Below, in pieces: positions 1 to 8,708 of a stretch of DNA of 47,831 bases. Under the pieces are notes generated by a model, which did no database searches, was not told the origin of the DNA, and worked only from the letters and a program-made list of their open reading frames with translations. The translations under genes were made by a program, and so were the position numbers. Numbering within the stretch: the stretch's first letter is position 1; the number at the start of each line of letters is the position of its first letter. Location of the stretch: NCBI GenBank assembly GCA_030040715.1, contig JASHTF010000088.1, forward strand, positions 1-47,831, read 5' to 3'. This stretch comes from Gammaproteobacteria bacterium (lineage in GTDB: Bacteria; Pseudomonadota; Gammaproteobacteria; Steroidobacterales; Steroidobacteraceae).

Positions 1-933
1 CGCTTGATCGATTTCAATCCTGGAATCTGCAATCTCGCGCCTGAGTGCGCCCTGCTCCGAGAGTGGACGGCCGAATGCGACGCGGGACTGCACGCGACGG
101 CACATCGTTTGCAGCGCACGCTCGGCTATACCTATGCTGCGCATGCAGTGATGAATGCGGCCCGGGCCCAAGCGCCCTTGCGCGATTTCAAATCCTCTTC
201 CCTCCCCGAGCAGCAGGTTGTCCGCGGGCACCCGTACATTCGTGAATGAGATCTCGGCGTGGCCGTGCGGCGCATCGTCGTATCCAAACACGTCCAACAT
301 GCGCTCAATCTTGACGCCAGGAGTATCCATCGGCACCAGAATCATCGATTGCTGCCGGTGCCTCGGGCCGTCGGGATTGCTACGACCCATGAGAATTGCG
401 AGGCGACAGCGGGAATCCCCGGCGCCGGACGTCCACCATTTGCGTCCGTTGATGACGTAGAAGTCGCCGTCCCGTGCGATCGAGGCACGAATGTTGGTCG
501 CGTCGGAACTCGCCACATCCGGCTCTGTCATCGCAAAGCAGCTCCGGATCCTTCCCTCGAGCAGGGGCACCAGCCATGTCATTCTCTGTTCTGGCGTCCC
601 GTATCGCTCCAGCACTTCCATATTGCCGGTGTCGGGCGCGGAACAATTGAATACCTCCGCAGCATGCGGCGATCGGCCCATCACCTCGCAAAGCATGGCG
701 TACTCCAGGTTGGTCAGGCCGGCGCCGCGGTTCGAGTCCGGAAGGAACAGGTTCCAGAGACCAGCCGCCCGGGCCTTGACCTTGAGCTCCTCGATGACCG
801 GCACGGGCTGCCACCGATTGGCCCGAATCTGCGCCGCCCAGATTCCTTCCGTGGGGTAGACGTTCTCCTCCATGAACGCTTCCAACTGTTTGCGCAGACC
901 GGTTGCCCGCTCACTGATCGCCCATGCAGTCAT
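1..933 (-). CDS. acyl-CoA dehydrogenase (ACAD10/11-like), 3' end cut by window edge
   Basis: Manual minus-strand translation from ATG at 933: [30 protein letters not shown]..., with [30 protein letters not shown] and [23 protein letters not shown], all typical ACAD motifs. Frame stays open to base 1. Confidence 0.92.
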   Translation of the reverse strand, partial: MTAWAISERATGLRKQLEAFMEENVYPTEGIWAAQIRANRWQPVPVIEELKVKARAAGLWNLFLPDSNRGAGLTNLEYAMLCEVMGRSPHAAEVFNCSAPDTGNMEVLERYGTPEQRMTWLVPLLEGRIRSCFAMTEPDVASSDATNIRASIARDGDFYVINGRKWWTSGAGDSRCRLAILMGRSNPDGPRHRQQSMILVPMDTPGVKIERMLDVFGYDDAPHGHAEISFTNVRVPADNLLLGEGRGFEIAQGRLGPGRIHHCMRSIGIAERALQTMCRRVQSRVAFGRPLSEQGALRREIADSRIEIDQA

Positions 934-1010
934 GATTCATTACCCCACGCGGCTCATAACGAGATCGATGTACGAGCGGAGATTCCGGTAAGCCCAATCC
1001 ATTGGCTACG

Positions 1011-2654
1011 TTACTCCTGCAGCACACGCCACAGGATCTTTCCGGTACCCGACCGCGGCAGAGTATCGACAAAAGAGATGAGCCGCGGCACCTTGTAGGC
1101 GGCCATGTGCTCGCGAGCCCAGGCGATGATCGCTTCCTCGCCGGTCGAACGGCGAAGCTCCGGTCGCAGCACGACGACCGCCTTGACCGTTTCGCCCCGA
1201 TAGGGGTCCTTGGCCGCGACCACGCAGACTTCCTTGATCGCCGGATGGCCATACATGATCGCTTCGACTTCGGCCGGCCATACCTTGAATCCCGAGGCGT
1301 TAATCATGCGCTTCAGCCGATCGACAATGAAGAAATAGCCATCCTCGTCGATGCGACCCAGGTCGCCGGTACGGAAATAGCGTTCGCCCCCGATCTCGAC
1401 AAATGCGGCTGCGGTTGCCTGGGGATTGTTCCAATAGCCCTCAAAGATTTGCGGACCTCGGGAGACGATCTCGCCCACCTCTCCCTGTGGCAGTTCGCGG
1501 AGGGTTTGCGGATCGATCACGAGCGACTCGACGTCGGACACGGGGATCCCGAGGCATTGCCGCTTTGCATGAGCGCGGGGATTGATATGCGTCTGCGCCA
1601 TGGTCTCGGTCAAGCCATATCCCTCGGCATAGATCAGGCCCCTGTCCTCCAACCGCTTTGCGAGCGCAGCGGGCATCGCCGCCCCGCCGCCGCCTAACTT
1701 GCGGACGGAGGACAGGTCATAACTGCATACATCTTCGCTGTTGAGGAAGTCGACGAGCATCGTCGAGATCACGTTCCAGCAGGTCACGCGATGTTCCGCG
1801 ATCAGGCGGGCGGCCTCGGTCGCGTTCCAGCGCGGCATGATAACGATCGTGGCACCGGCGTAGAGCGGAGCATTCATACACCACTGCATTCCGGTCACAT
1901 GGAAGAGCGGCAGTACCGCCAGCACCACATCGTCCTGCTGCATGGGCGACCACGCCGCGGCGCCGACGAGAGTCGACATGAGGCTGCGGTGGTTGTGCAG
2001 AGCTCCCTTGGGAGCACCCGTGGTCCCGGAAGTGTAGACGATCACCGAGTGATCGGTTGGATCGACGACGGAAGCGCCCGGCTGCAGGTTCAAGGCGAGC
2101 GCATCGTTCCAGTGCGTGACGCGAGGGTCGTCGAGCTCGCGCCGACACTGCCGGATGAAATCCGGAGTAGTAGGGTCGCTCGGGACGCGATCCAAGTAGT
2201 CGGCATACGTCACGAGCAGCACATGGTGCAGGGAGTCGTCCGGGACGCCACTCACGACTTCCCAGGTATCCTGGCCGGTGATGACGAGGCGGGCTCCGCT
2301 GTCCTGGAAAATGTGGTGGAATTCCTGGCTGCGGTTCATCGGATTGACCGGCACGACGATGGCGTCCGCGCGCAGAATCGCGTAATAGGCGATGACGAAT
2401 TGCGGGCTGTTCTGCAGGTTCAGGATGATGCGGTCGCCCTTGCGAACACCGCGCTGCTGCAGCCAACCGGCCAGACGCTTCACTTCCGAATGGAGCTGCG
2501 AATAGGTGATCGAGGTGCCGTAGAAAAGGAGGCACGACTTGGCGCCAAACCGAGCCGCTGACACCTCGAGATTGTAAGACACGGGAGTCGCGGGAATCGT
2601 CAGGTTGAACGGCAGGCCAGGCGGCCAGTACCGATTGTCCTTGGAGTTTGCCAA
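1011..2654 (-). CDS. AMP-dependent acyl-CoA synthetase/ligase
   Basis: 547 aa; P-loop VYTSGTTGAPKGALHNHRS, YGLTET, YFRTGDLGRIDEDGYFFIVDRLKRMINASGFKVWPAEVE. Confidence 0.95.
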   Translation of the reverse strand: MANSKDNRYWPPGLPFNLTIPATPVSYNLEVSAARFGAKSCLLFYGTSITYSQLHSEVKRLAGWLQQRGVRKGDRIILNLQNSPQFVIAYYAILRADAIVVPVNPMNRSQEFHHIFQDSGARLVITGQDTWEVVSGVPDDSLHHVLLVTYADYLDRVPSDPTTPDFIRQCRRELDDPRVTHWNDALALNLQPGASVVDPTDHSVIVYTSGTTGAPKGALHNHRSLMSTLVGAAAWSPMQQDDVVLAVLPLFHVTGMQWCMNAPLYAGATIVIMPRWNATEAARLIAEHRVTCWNVISTMLVDFLNSEDVCSYDLSSVRKLGGGGAAMPAALAKRLEDRGLIYAEGYGLTETMAQTHINPRAHAKRQCLGIPVSDVESLVIDPQTLRELPQGEVGEIVSRGPQIFEGYWNNPQATAAAFVEIGGERYFRTGDLGRIDEDGYFFIVDRLKRMINASGFKVWPAEVEAIMYGHPAIKEVCVVAAKDPYRGETVKAVVVLRPELRRSTGEEAIIAWAREHMAAYKVPRLISFVDTLPRSGTGKILWRVLQE

Positions 2655-2784
2655 ATGTCCTCAAACCTTTTCGTGCGATGCTGCTAGAGTTGAGGCGCTA
2701 TTGTAGCGGGGAATCTGAACCTACCGAGGCTGAGCGGCCGGAGGACGGCACGGACTACGCGGCTGCGCTTCGTTCCCAGGCCGG

Positions 2785-3855
2785 TTGCCTATGGACAGAA
2801 CAAAAGAGAATACCGGCACGATACCGATGCGGGAAGCGCATCGGTTCGATGAGATGCGTCTGGACCAATGGCTCAAGAGGAGCGTTCCAGATTATGCGGG
2901 TCCGCTGACTGTCGAGCAGTTCAAGGGCGGGCAGTCCAACCCCACCTATAGGCTGCACACCCCGGATCGAATCTACGTATTGCGCCGCAAGCCTCCTGGT
3001 CAGCTCCTGCCTGGCGCGCACGCCGTGGACCGGGAGGCGCGCGTTCAAGAGGCACTGGGATCGCTGGGATTCCCGGTGCCGACGATCTACCGGCTCTGTA
3101 CCGACGACACCATCGTCGGATCCATCTTCTACATCATGGATTACGTCGAAGGCCGAATTTTCTGGGAAATCACTCTACCGGAGGTCGCGCTGGCAGAGCG
3201 GCCGAAGTACTTCGATGCCATGAATGCGACGATTGCATGGCTCCATTCGGTCGACTACACCTCAATCGGGCTTCAGGATTACGGCCGACCCGGCAACTAC
3301 TTCGCACGCCAGATCCAACGCTGGGCGAAGCAATACCGTGGCGACGTCGAGGCGGGTGCAGACCCAAATATGGATCAGCTGATTGACTGGTTATTAGCGC
3401 GTATCCCCACGAACGATGAGTCGAGTCTGGTCCACGGTGATTTTCGTATCGACAACATCATTTTTCACCCTAGCGAACCGCGCGTGCTCGCCGTCCTCGA
3501 CTGGGAACTGTCGACGCTCGGCCATCCACTGGCCGATTTTGCCTACCATCTGTTGCCATACCGCATGCCGCCAACGCTCCGAGCGGGATTGCTCGGTGCC
3601 GATCTCGCCCTTCTGAATATCCCGACCGAAGCAGAGTATGTCGCCGCCTACTGCCGGCGTACGCATCGTACCTCGATTCCGGGACTTGATTTCTACGTTG
3701 TCTTTGGCTTGTTCCGCCTGGCGGCGATCATTCACGGTATCAGGGGTCGCTTGGCCCGTGGCACGGCCTCCTCCGCGCATGCCGCCCACCATGCAAGCAC
3801 GTTTCCCGCGATAGCGGAACACGCATGGAATCAGGCGCGGGCGGCCCGGCTCTAG
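2785..3855 (+). CDS. APH-type phosphotransferase family protein (ACAD10/11 N-domain/LvaA-like kinase)
   Basis: 356 aa; SLVHGDFRIDNIIFHPSEPRVLAVLDWELSTLGHPLADFAYH is the APH/choline kinase-type catalytic HGD..N / D..E motif; divergent from the ligase and ACAD genes. Confidence 0.9.
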   Translation: MPMDRTKENTGTIPMREAHRFDEMRLDQWLKRSVPDYAGPLTVEQFKGGQSNPTYRLHTPDRIYVLRRKPPGQLLPGAHAVDREARVQEALGSLGFPVPTIYRLCTDDTIVGSIFYIMDYVEGRIFWEITLPEVALAERPKYFDAMNATIAWLHSVDYTSIGLQDYGRPGNYFARQIQRWAKQYRGDVEAGADPNMDQLIDWLLARIPTNDESSLVHGDFRIDNIIFHPSEPRVLAVLDWELSTLGHPLADFAYHLLPYRMPPTLRAGLLGADLALLNIPTEAEYVAAYCRRTHRTSIPGLDFYVVFGLFRLAAIIHGIRGRLARGTASSAHAAHHASTFPAIAEHAWNQARAARL

Positions 3856-3870
3856 ATCGAACCGCGATGC

Positions 3871-4605
3871 CTAGCTGGCGACCGTGCAGACTCGATCGCC
3901 TTCGAGTCGCGCCACAACGTCCAAACTATCGTGACGCGCCGCGTACTCGACTTCGTCTTGCAACGAGCGCTCGCACATTATTTTTCCTACGCGCGAGCTG
4001 AGCAGGGCGGTGCGGGAATCGCAGCCACGATGCAGAAGCAAAGCGGCGTTCGCCGCGTCGTTCAGATCGTAGTCCGGGCGGTGTGTCCTGAAATGCGACA
4101 GCAAGTGCCCCGCCCCGTAGAAATCCTCCAGATTGAACCGTCCCACGGAGCCGGCGCATACGATCAATACCGGCGCATCCGGGTGCTCGCGCACGATATG
4201 CGCCACCAGGGCAGCCCCGTTCAGCAGCGCCCCCGGATACACGGACGCTGCCGCCGCCGCGCGCCGCAGCGCGACCGTCCCGTTCGTTGTGCAATAAACT
4301 AGAACCCGGTCCTTGAGGCCATGACGGCCTAACGCAAGCGGTACGGCCGGCGCAAACCCCGGCACGGTGTCGGTGAGGTACTCGCCAGCACAAAGGGGCT
4401 GACCGAGCGTTGCCGCCATGGCTTTGGCTTCGTGACGATCGAGCGCGAGCCAAATGCTCTTTACGCCCTCGCTTACGGCGTGCACGATCGTGGAGGTTGC
4501 AAACAGGATGTCCAGGACCACCACGATCTGATTGCTGATCCGCTTCGGATCTAGATCTTGCTGTCTGCACAGTACCTGCAGAGTCGGCATATCAGTACAA
4601 CTCAA
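3871..4605 (-). CDS. 2-phosphosulfolactate phosphatase (ComB) family protein
   Basis: 244 aa; VVVLDILFATSTIVHA, CTTNGTVALRRA and VCAGSVGRFNLEDFYGAG resemble ComB. Start is TTG overlapping the stop of the upstream gene, or ATG 15 nt downstream. Confidence 0.82.
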   Translation of the reverse strand: MSCTDMPTLQVLCRQQDLDPKRISNQIVVVLDILFATSTIVHAVSEGVKSIWLALDRHEAKAMAATLGQPLCAGEYLTDTVPGFAPAVPLALGRHGLKDRVLVYCTTNGTVALRRAAAAASVYPGALLNGAALVAHIVREHPDAPVLIVCAGSVGRFNLEDFYGAGHLLSHFRTHRPDYDLNDAANAALLLHRGCDSRTALLSSRVGKIMCERSLQDEVEYAARHDSLDVVARLEGDRVCTVAS

Positions 4606-6266
4606 TCCGACATTGGCGCCACGACGAACCAGCGTCCCGCGGTGTGCGTAAGCTCGCCGTCCTCGAGCAACTTCTCGAGATGCGCCTCGAGCGAACGCGC
4701 TGCCAGCGTATGCAACGACGCGGGGACATCGTCATACACGCGGGGTAATAGGGACGTCAGCGTAGCGCTGCCGCCTTGCTCTTGCAGCGCTCGCCGCACC
4801 TTCTGTTCCCGCCCCAGGCGGTGGCGGACCACGCGATCGATCTCCTGTTGGGGCTCGCCCAGCAGAAAACCGTGGCCCGGGGCAATGATGCTGCTACCCA
4901 GTGCTCGCAGTCGCTTGAGCGACTCGAGGTATGCGCGCATGTTACCGTCGGGCGGCGCGATGACCACGGTGAACCCCTGCACGAGCTGATCGCCGCTGAA
5001 CAGCATGCCGGTGGCTTCGAGCAGGTAGCAAACATGATTCGAAGCGTGTCCGGGTGTGTGAATCGCGCGCATCGTATGCGCTCCCAGTTGCAGACATTCT
5101 CCGTCCTGTAGCACACGGTCGAAATCCAATTCGACATGGCCTTGGACGCCCCGAACGGCGCCGCCGCCGAGGAGCCTGGCGCCAGTGAGCTCGCGCAGTC
5201 TCGCGGCTGCCGGCGCATGATCTCGATGCGTGTGTGTCAGCAAAATCCAGCGTATGTCGCCGTGGGCCGCCTCGAGTAGCGCTTGCACGTGCGCTGGCTC
5301 ATCGGGTCCGGGGTCGATGACTGCTACGCTGCCCTCGCCGATCAGATAGCTGTTCGTCCCTGGACCAGTCATCAGACCGGCATTGGGCGCGATGACTCGG
5401 ACGCAATGGTGATCCAATCTCTTTGGCGTGCCGGCCTCCAGCTCATAGCTCGACAGACCGGTCTCATCCGGATCCACCCAGGCGATTTCCGCATACGCGG
5501 CCTCGCCACGTTGGAAAATGCGTCGTCCTTGTCGCCCCTGTGCGACGCGCGATCGGTTTTCGATCACCTGCCTCCGCGCGGTGGCATACGCCAGCGCGGC
5601 TGCGGGTACTACGAACTGCGCCAGCTCCTCCAGGATGCGTCTGGTCGGGGTGGAACCAAGTTCCAATTCGCCGCGCTGCTCGCGTTCGAGCATCTGCGTT
5701 GGTGACGACCATAAGGCGTCGACCATCTCGATACCATCTACTCGGCATTGCTGTCGATCGGGCATCTCAGCAAGGAAGAAGCGCGTGTTGAAACGGCGCG
5801 CCTGCACGGGCGGGGTAATCCAATGGGCGAAATAGGCCATTAGGTCAGCCGCGACGAACAACCCCTCGCGCTCGAGCGCCTCGAAGAAATGCCCCACGTG
5901 GGTCCCGCGCGCCCGCAGGCGCAGCAGAGACTCTTCGCCTGGTGTTCGACGCTGCTCGTCGACCGCCAGCACGATGCCGGTCTCCTCGAAGCACTCGCGC
6001 ACGGCCGCCATGAAGTGGCCGGCGGCGAAGGCATCCGGGGCCATTTGCAAGCGAGTAGCCGCCTGTTGAGGCGTCAATCCGCGAAAGCAGCGCAGGGTCT
6101 GTGCTTCGCTGTCAGAAACGTCGAGCACGCCACCAGGGAACACATAGGTACCGGGGAACGCGGACGCCTTCGGGCTGCGCTTGAGCATCAGAACCTCAAG
6201 CCTCTGCGCTCCCGCTCGAAGCAGTATCAGACTCGCCGAGGGAATAAGAACCGGTGGGGGGGTCAC
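4602..6266 (-). CDS. Nudix hydrolase / metallo-beta-lactamase fold fusion protein
   Basis: 554 aa; N-terminal Nudix-like VFPGGVLD...AAVRECFEETGIVL and C-terminal MBL ILLTHTHRDHAPAAARLRE...HTPGHASNHVCYLL...SGDQL in one open frame. Confidence 0.9.
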   Translation of the reverse strand: MTPPPVLIPSASLILLRAGAQRLEVLMLKRSPKASAFPGTYVFPGGVLDVSDSEAQTLRCFRGLTPQQAATRLQMAPDAFAAGHFMAAVRECFEETGIVLAVDEQRRTPGEESLLRLRARGTHVGHFFEALEREGLFVAADLMAYFAHWITPPVQARRFNTRFFLAEMPDRQQCRVDGIEMVDALWSSPTQMLEREQRGELELGSTPTRRILEELAQFVVPAAALAYATARRQVIENRSRVAQGRQGRRIFQRGEAAYAEIAWVDPDETGLSSYELEAGTPKRLDHHCVRVIAPNAGLMTGPGTNSYLIGEGSVAVIDPGPDEPAHVQALLEAAHGDIRWILLTHTHRDHAPAAARLRELTGARLLGGGAVRGVQGHVELDFDRVLQDGECLQLGAHTMRAIHTPGHASNHVCYLLEATGMLFSGDQLVQGFTVVIAPPDGNMRAYLESLKRLRALGSSIIAPGHGFLLGEPQQEIDRVVRHRLGREQKVRRALQEQGGSATLTSLLPRVYDDVPASLHTLAARSLEAHLEKLLEDGELTHTAGRWFVVAPMSD

Positions 6267-6330
6267 AGCAGATCCGTAATTGTGCCTTGGTAAGCTCGCG
6301 AACGGGCCGGGGAGTGCTCCAAGTGATTGA

Positions 6331-6408
6331 TTAGTAAAGCCCCGTAGTCGTCAAAGCCAGACCGATGAAGCCGAAGATCGCCGGTTCAAAATCCCACGCC
6401 GCTACCAT
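6331..6408 (-). CDS. candidate 25-aa membrane microprotein
   Basis: Manual translation: MVAAWDFEPAIFGFIGLALTTTGLY*; hydrophobic segment but no obvious Shine-Dalgarno. Confidence 0.22.
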   Translation of the reverse strand: MVAAWDFEPAIFGFIGLALTTTGLY

Positions 6409-6477
6409 ACTGCATACCGCGGACCGCTTTCAGGCGACCATCTCCAAATGCGGCGCGACGTCGGCTACTAAATACGC

Positions 6478-7737
6478 GTGAATCATCGGCCACGCATCGT
6501 TGTTGTCGGTGGCGGGTTCGCCGGCTTGTGGGCCGTTCGGGCTCTGCGGCGCACCCCCGTCGATATCCTGCTCATCGATCGCAGCAATCACCACACCTTT
6601 CAGCCTCTGCTGTACCAGGTGGCGACTGCGGGGCTCGCAGCCCCCTCCATTGCAGCGCCCCTGCGTCATGTGCTCCGTCGCCAGCGCAACGTCACCGTGC
6701 TGCTCGGTAGCGTCACTGGAATCGATACCGACGCGCGGCGCGTCATCGCCGATCAGACGCCCTACTCCTACGATTACCTATTCGTCGCGACCGGTGCTAC
6801 GCATGCCTATTTCGGTCACGATGATTGGCAGCGCGACGCACCGGGTCTGAAGACCCTGGGCGACGCCCTCGCAATGCGTGCCCGAATCCTGATGGCATTC
6901 GAACGCGCTGAGGCAGCATCGGATTCCACCGAGCGGGTGGAGTGGCTGACCTTTGTCATCGTCGGCGGCGGTGCCACTGGAGTCGAGCTGGCAGGCACAT
7001 TGGCAGAGATCGCTCGCCACACCCTGAAGGGCGAATTCCGACGTATCAGCCCCTCTGACGCGCGCATCCTGCTGGTCGAGGCCGGTCCGAGGGTACTGCC
7101 GTCATTCGTCGAGACATTGTCGCGCTATGCGGAGCATGCCTTGCAGCGATTAGGTGTCACGGTTCGCACCGGGCGAGCGATTACCCAGGTGAGTCCCAGA
7201 GGCGTATCCATGGAAGCAGAGCGGATCGCTGCCCGCACCGTGCTGTGGGCGGCCGGCGTCGAAGCCTCACCACTCGCTCGCCACCTCGGAGCCGACGTCG
7301 ACCGCTCAGGCCGGGTCAAAGTTTGCCCCGACCTGAGCATCGAGGGGCATCCCGAGGTGTTTGTCGCCGGCGATCTGGCGCACGTCAGGGCGGCGTCGGG
7401 CGTTGTTCCCGGGCTCGCCCCTGCGGCAAAACAGATGGGAGCGCACGTGGCTCGGTCGCTGCGAGCCAGACTCCGTGGCGCACCCACGACGGCATTTCGC
7501 TATCGCGACTACGGGCAACTTGCCACCGTAGGTCGGCGCGCAGCGGTGGTGCAGCTCGGGCCGCTGCGGCTCACCGGGGCGATCGCCTGGTGGTTCTGGT
7601 TGACTGCGCACATCTTCTTTCTCATCGGTTTCCGCAACCGCCTGGTGGTACTGATCGACTGGGCGAGCGCCTATTGGACCTATCGCCGCGGTGCGCGGAT
7701 CATCGTGAACTCACCTCCGAGCTCATCCGCTCGATGA
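6478..7737 (+). CDS. ndh: type II NADH:quinone oxidoreductase / FAD-dependent pyridine nucleotide-disulfide oxidoreductase
   Basis: 419 aa, GTG start; RIVVVGGGFAGLWAVRAL, NHHTFQPLLYQVATAGL, FVIVGGGATGVELAGTLAEI, VFVAGDLAHV; C-terminal hydrophobic helix. Confidence 0.93.
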   Translation: MNHRPRIVVVGGGFAGLWAVRALRRTPVDILLIDRSNHHTFQPLLYQVATAGLAAPSIAAPLRHVLRRQRNVTVLLGSVTGIDTDARRVIADQTPYSYDYLFVATGATHAYFGHDDWQRDAPGLKTLGDALAMRARILMAFERAEAASDSTERVEWLTFVIVGGGATGVELAGTLAEIARHTLKGEFRRISPSDARILLVEAGPRVLPSFVETLSRYAEHALQRLGVTVRTGRAITQVSPRGVSMEAERIAARTVLWAAGVEASPLARHLGADVDRSGRVKVCPDLSIEGHPEVFVAGDLAHVRAASGVVPGLAPAAKQMGAHVARSLRARLRGAPTTAFRYRDYGQLATVGRRAAVVQLGPLRLTGAIAWWFWLTAHIFFLIGFRNRLVVLIDWASAYWTYRRGARIIVNSPPSSSAR

Positions 7738-8067
7738 GCCGAAGCTATGCAACAGGATAGTGGGTATGCGCCGCCGTAGTTCCGGCCGCAAGTCTGGCGC
7801 TCATGCGTGGCACTGCGTGGGCGTTCGCTCTTTGCTCTGCCGCCGTCACGGCGGTGAGCTCGCGATTTCTATTCATCATACCCATCGCTTTCTCAACCGT
7901 GATTACCTTATGTCTGTCTGCGGCGGCCTCGCTCTCAGCGAAGCCGGCTTCCCTACCCGCAGTGCGATCGTAACGACGGCAAGGTCGGTACTCGCTCAGT
8001 CCACCCAGAGCGGGGCGTTAACCGCTCTTAGACCACATTTGGCCGGCCTGATGGCTGCGCTGCGCCG

Positions 8068-8166
8068 CTAGGATCTCGAGCGCCGTAGCCATGGGATCAC
8101 GACTGGAAGGCTGGAGACAATGATCGCTCCAACAACAATTCCGACAATGGTCAGGATCGTTCTCAT
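8068..8166 (-). CDS. candidate 32-aa single-TM microprotein downstream of the HxlR gene
   Basis: Manual translation: MRTILTIVGIVVGAIIVSSLPVVIPWLRRSRS*; starts 15 nt after the HxlR stop; GAAGG upstream. Confidence 0.4.
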   Translation of the reverse strand: MRTILTIVGIVVGAIIVSSLPVVIPWLRRSRS

Positions 8167-8181
8167 GCTCGACTACCGCCT

Positions 8182-8595
8182 TCAAACGGGACGCCTGGCT
8201 CGAACGCGGCGGCTGCTCGCTGGGGATGCTGCGGAACTGGTATGCGCCAGATCCTGGTTCAGCGTCAACGTGCCGGGAATGTGCTGTTTGCCCCAACGCA
8301 CCAATGCGAGTAGCACGTCCCCAAGCGCGCTACCCTTTGGGGTGAGCGTGTAAGCGTACCGCACTGGATGCTGCTGATATGGGGTACTGCCAATGATGCC
8401 GGCAGCTTCCAGACGCTTGAGCCGGTCGGCAAGGATATTGGTCGGAATGTGCTCCGGCGAATTCACGAGCTCGCCGTAGGTGCGCTTGCCGTGCAGCAAG
8501 TCTCGCACTACGAGCAATGACCATTTGTCGCCCACGATGTCCAGCGAATTCGCGATCGCACAGGCAGAGCGCGAAAAAGGCTTCACGGTAGTCAC
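8182..8595 (-). CDS. HxlR-family winged-helix transcriptional regulator
   Basis: 137 aa; CAIANSLDIVGDKWSLLVVRDLLHGKRTYGEL...IPTNILADRLKRLEAAGII...YTLTPKGSAL; GTG start. Confidence 0.94.
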   Translation of the reverse strand: MTTVKPFSRSACAIANSLDIVGDKWSLLVVRDLLHGKRTYGELVNSPEHIPTNILADRLKRLEAAGIIGSTPYQQHPVRYAYTLTPKGSALGDVLLALVRWGKQHIPGTLTLNQDLAHTSSAASPASSRRVRARRPV

Positions 8596-8629
8596 CAGTC
8601 GAGTTTCTCCGGAATCGCCACGACCAATA

Positions 8630-8688
8630 CACTTGCATAATGCAAGTGTCTATGCTAACGTGCCACCGTCGACTTGCAATATGCAAGT
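8630..8688. promoter_or_regulatory. two near-identical palindromic operator-like sites in the divergent hxlR/membrane-protein promoter
   Basis: CACTTGCAT-A-ATGCAAGTG at 8630-8648 and ACTTGCA-ATA-TGCAAGT at 8672-8688; centres 41 bp apart. Confidence 0.7.
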
Positions 8689-8708
8689 TACAGCTCGAGG
8701 AGCATATC

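Noticed and set aside
259-1098. 279-aa plus-strand ORF and other long ORFs antisense to the ACAD and ligase genes
   Set aside because: Composition-driven ORFs opposite clear ACAD and acyl-CoA ligase genes; no recognisable domain.
6340-6415. tRNA-like ending (GGTTCAAAATCCCACGCCGCTACCA)
   Set aside because: The T-arm stem does not pair and no matching 5' acceptor strand was found upstream; not a tRNA cloverleaf.
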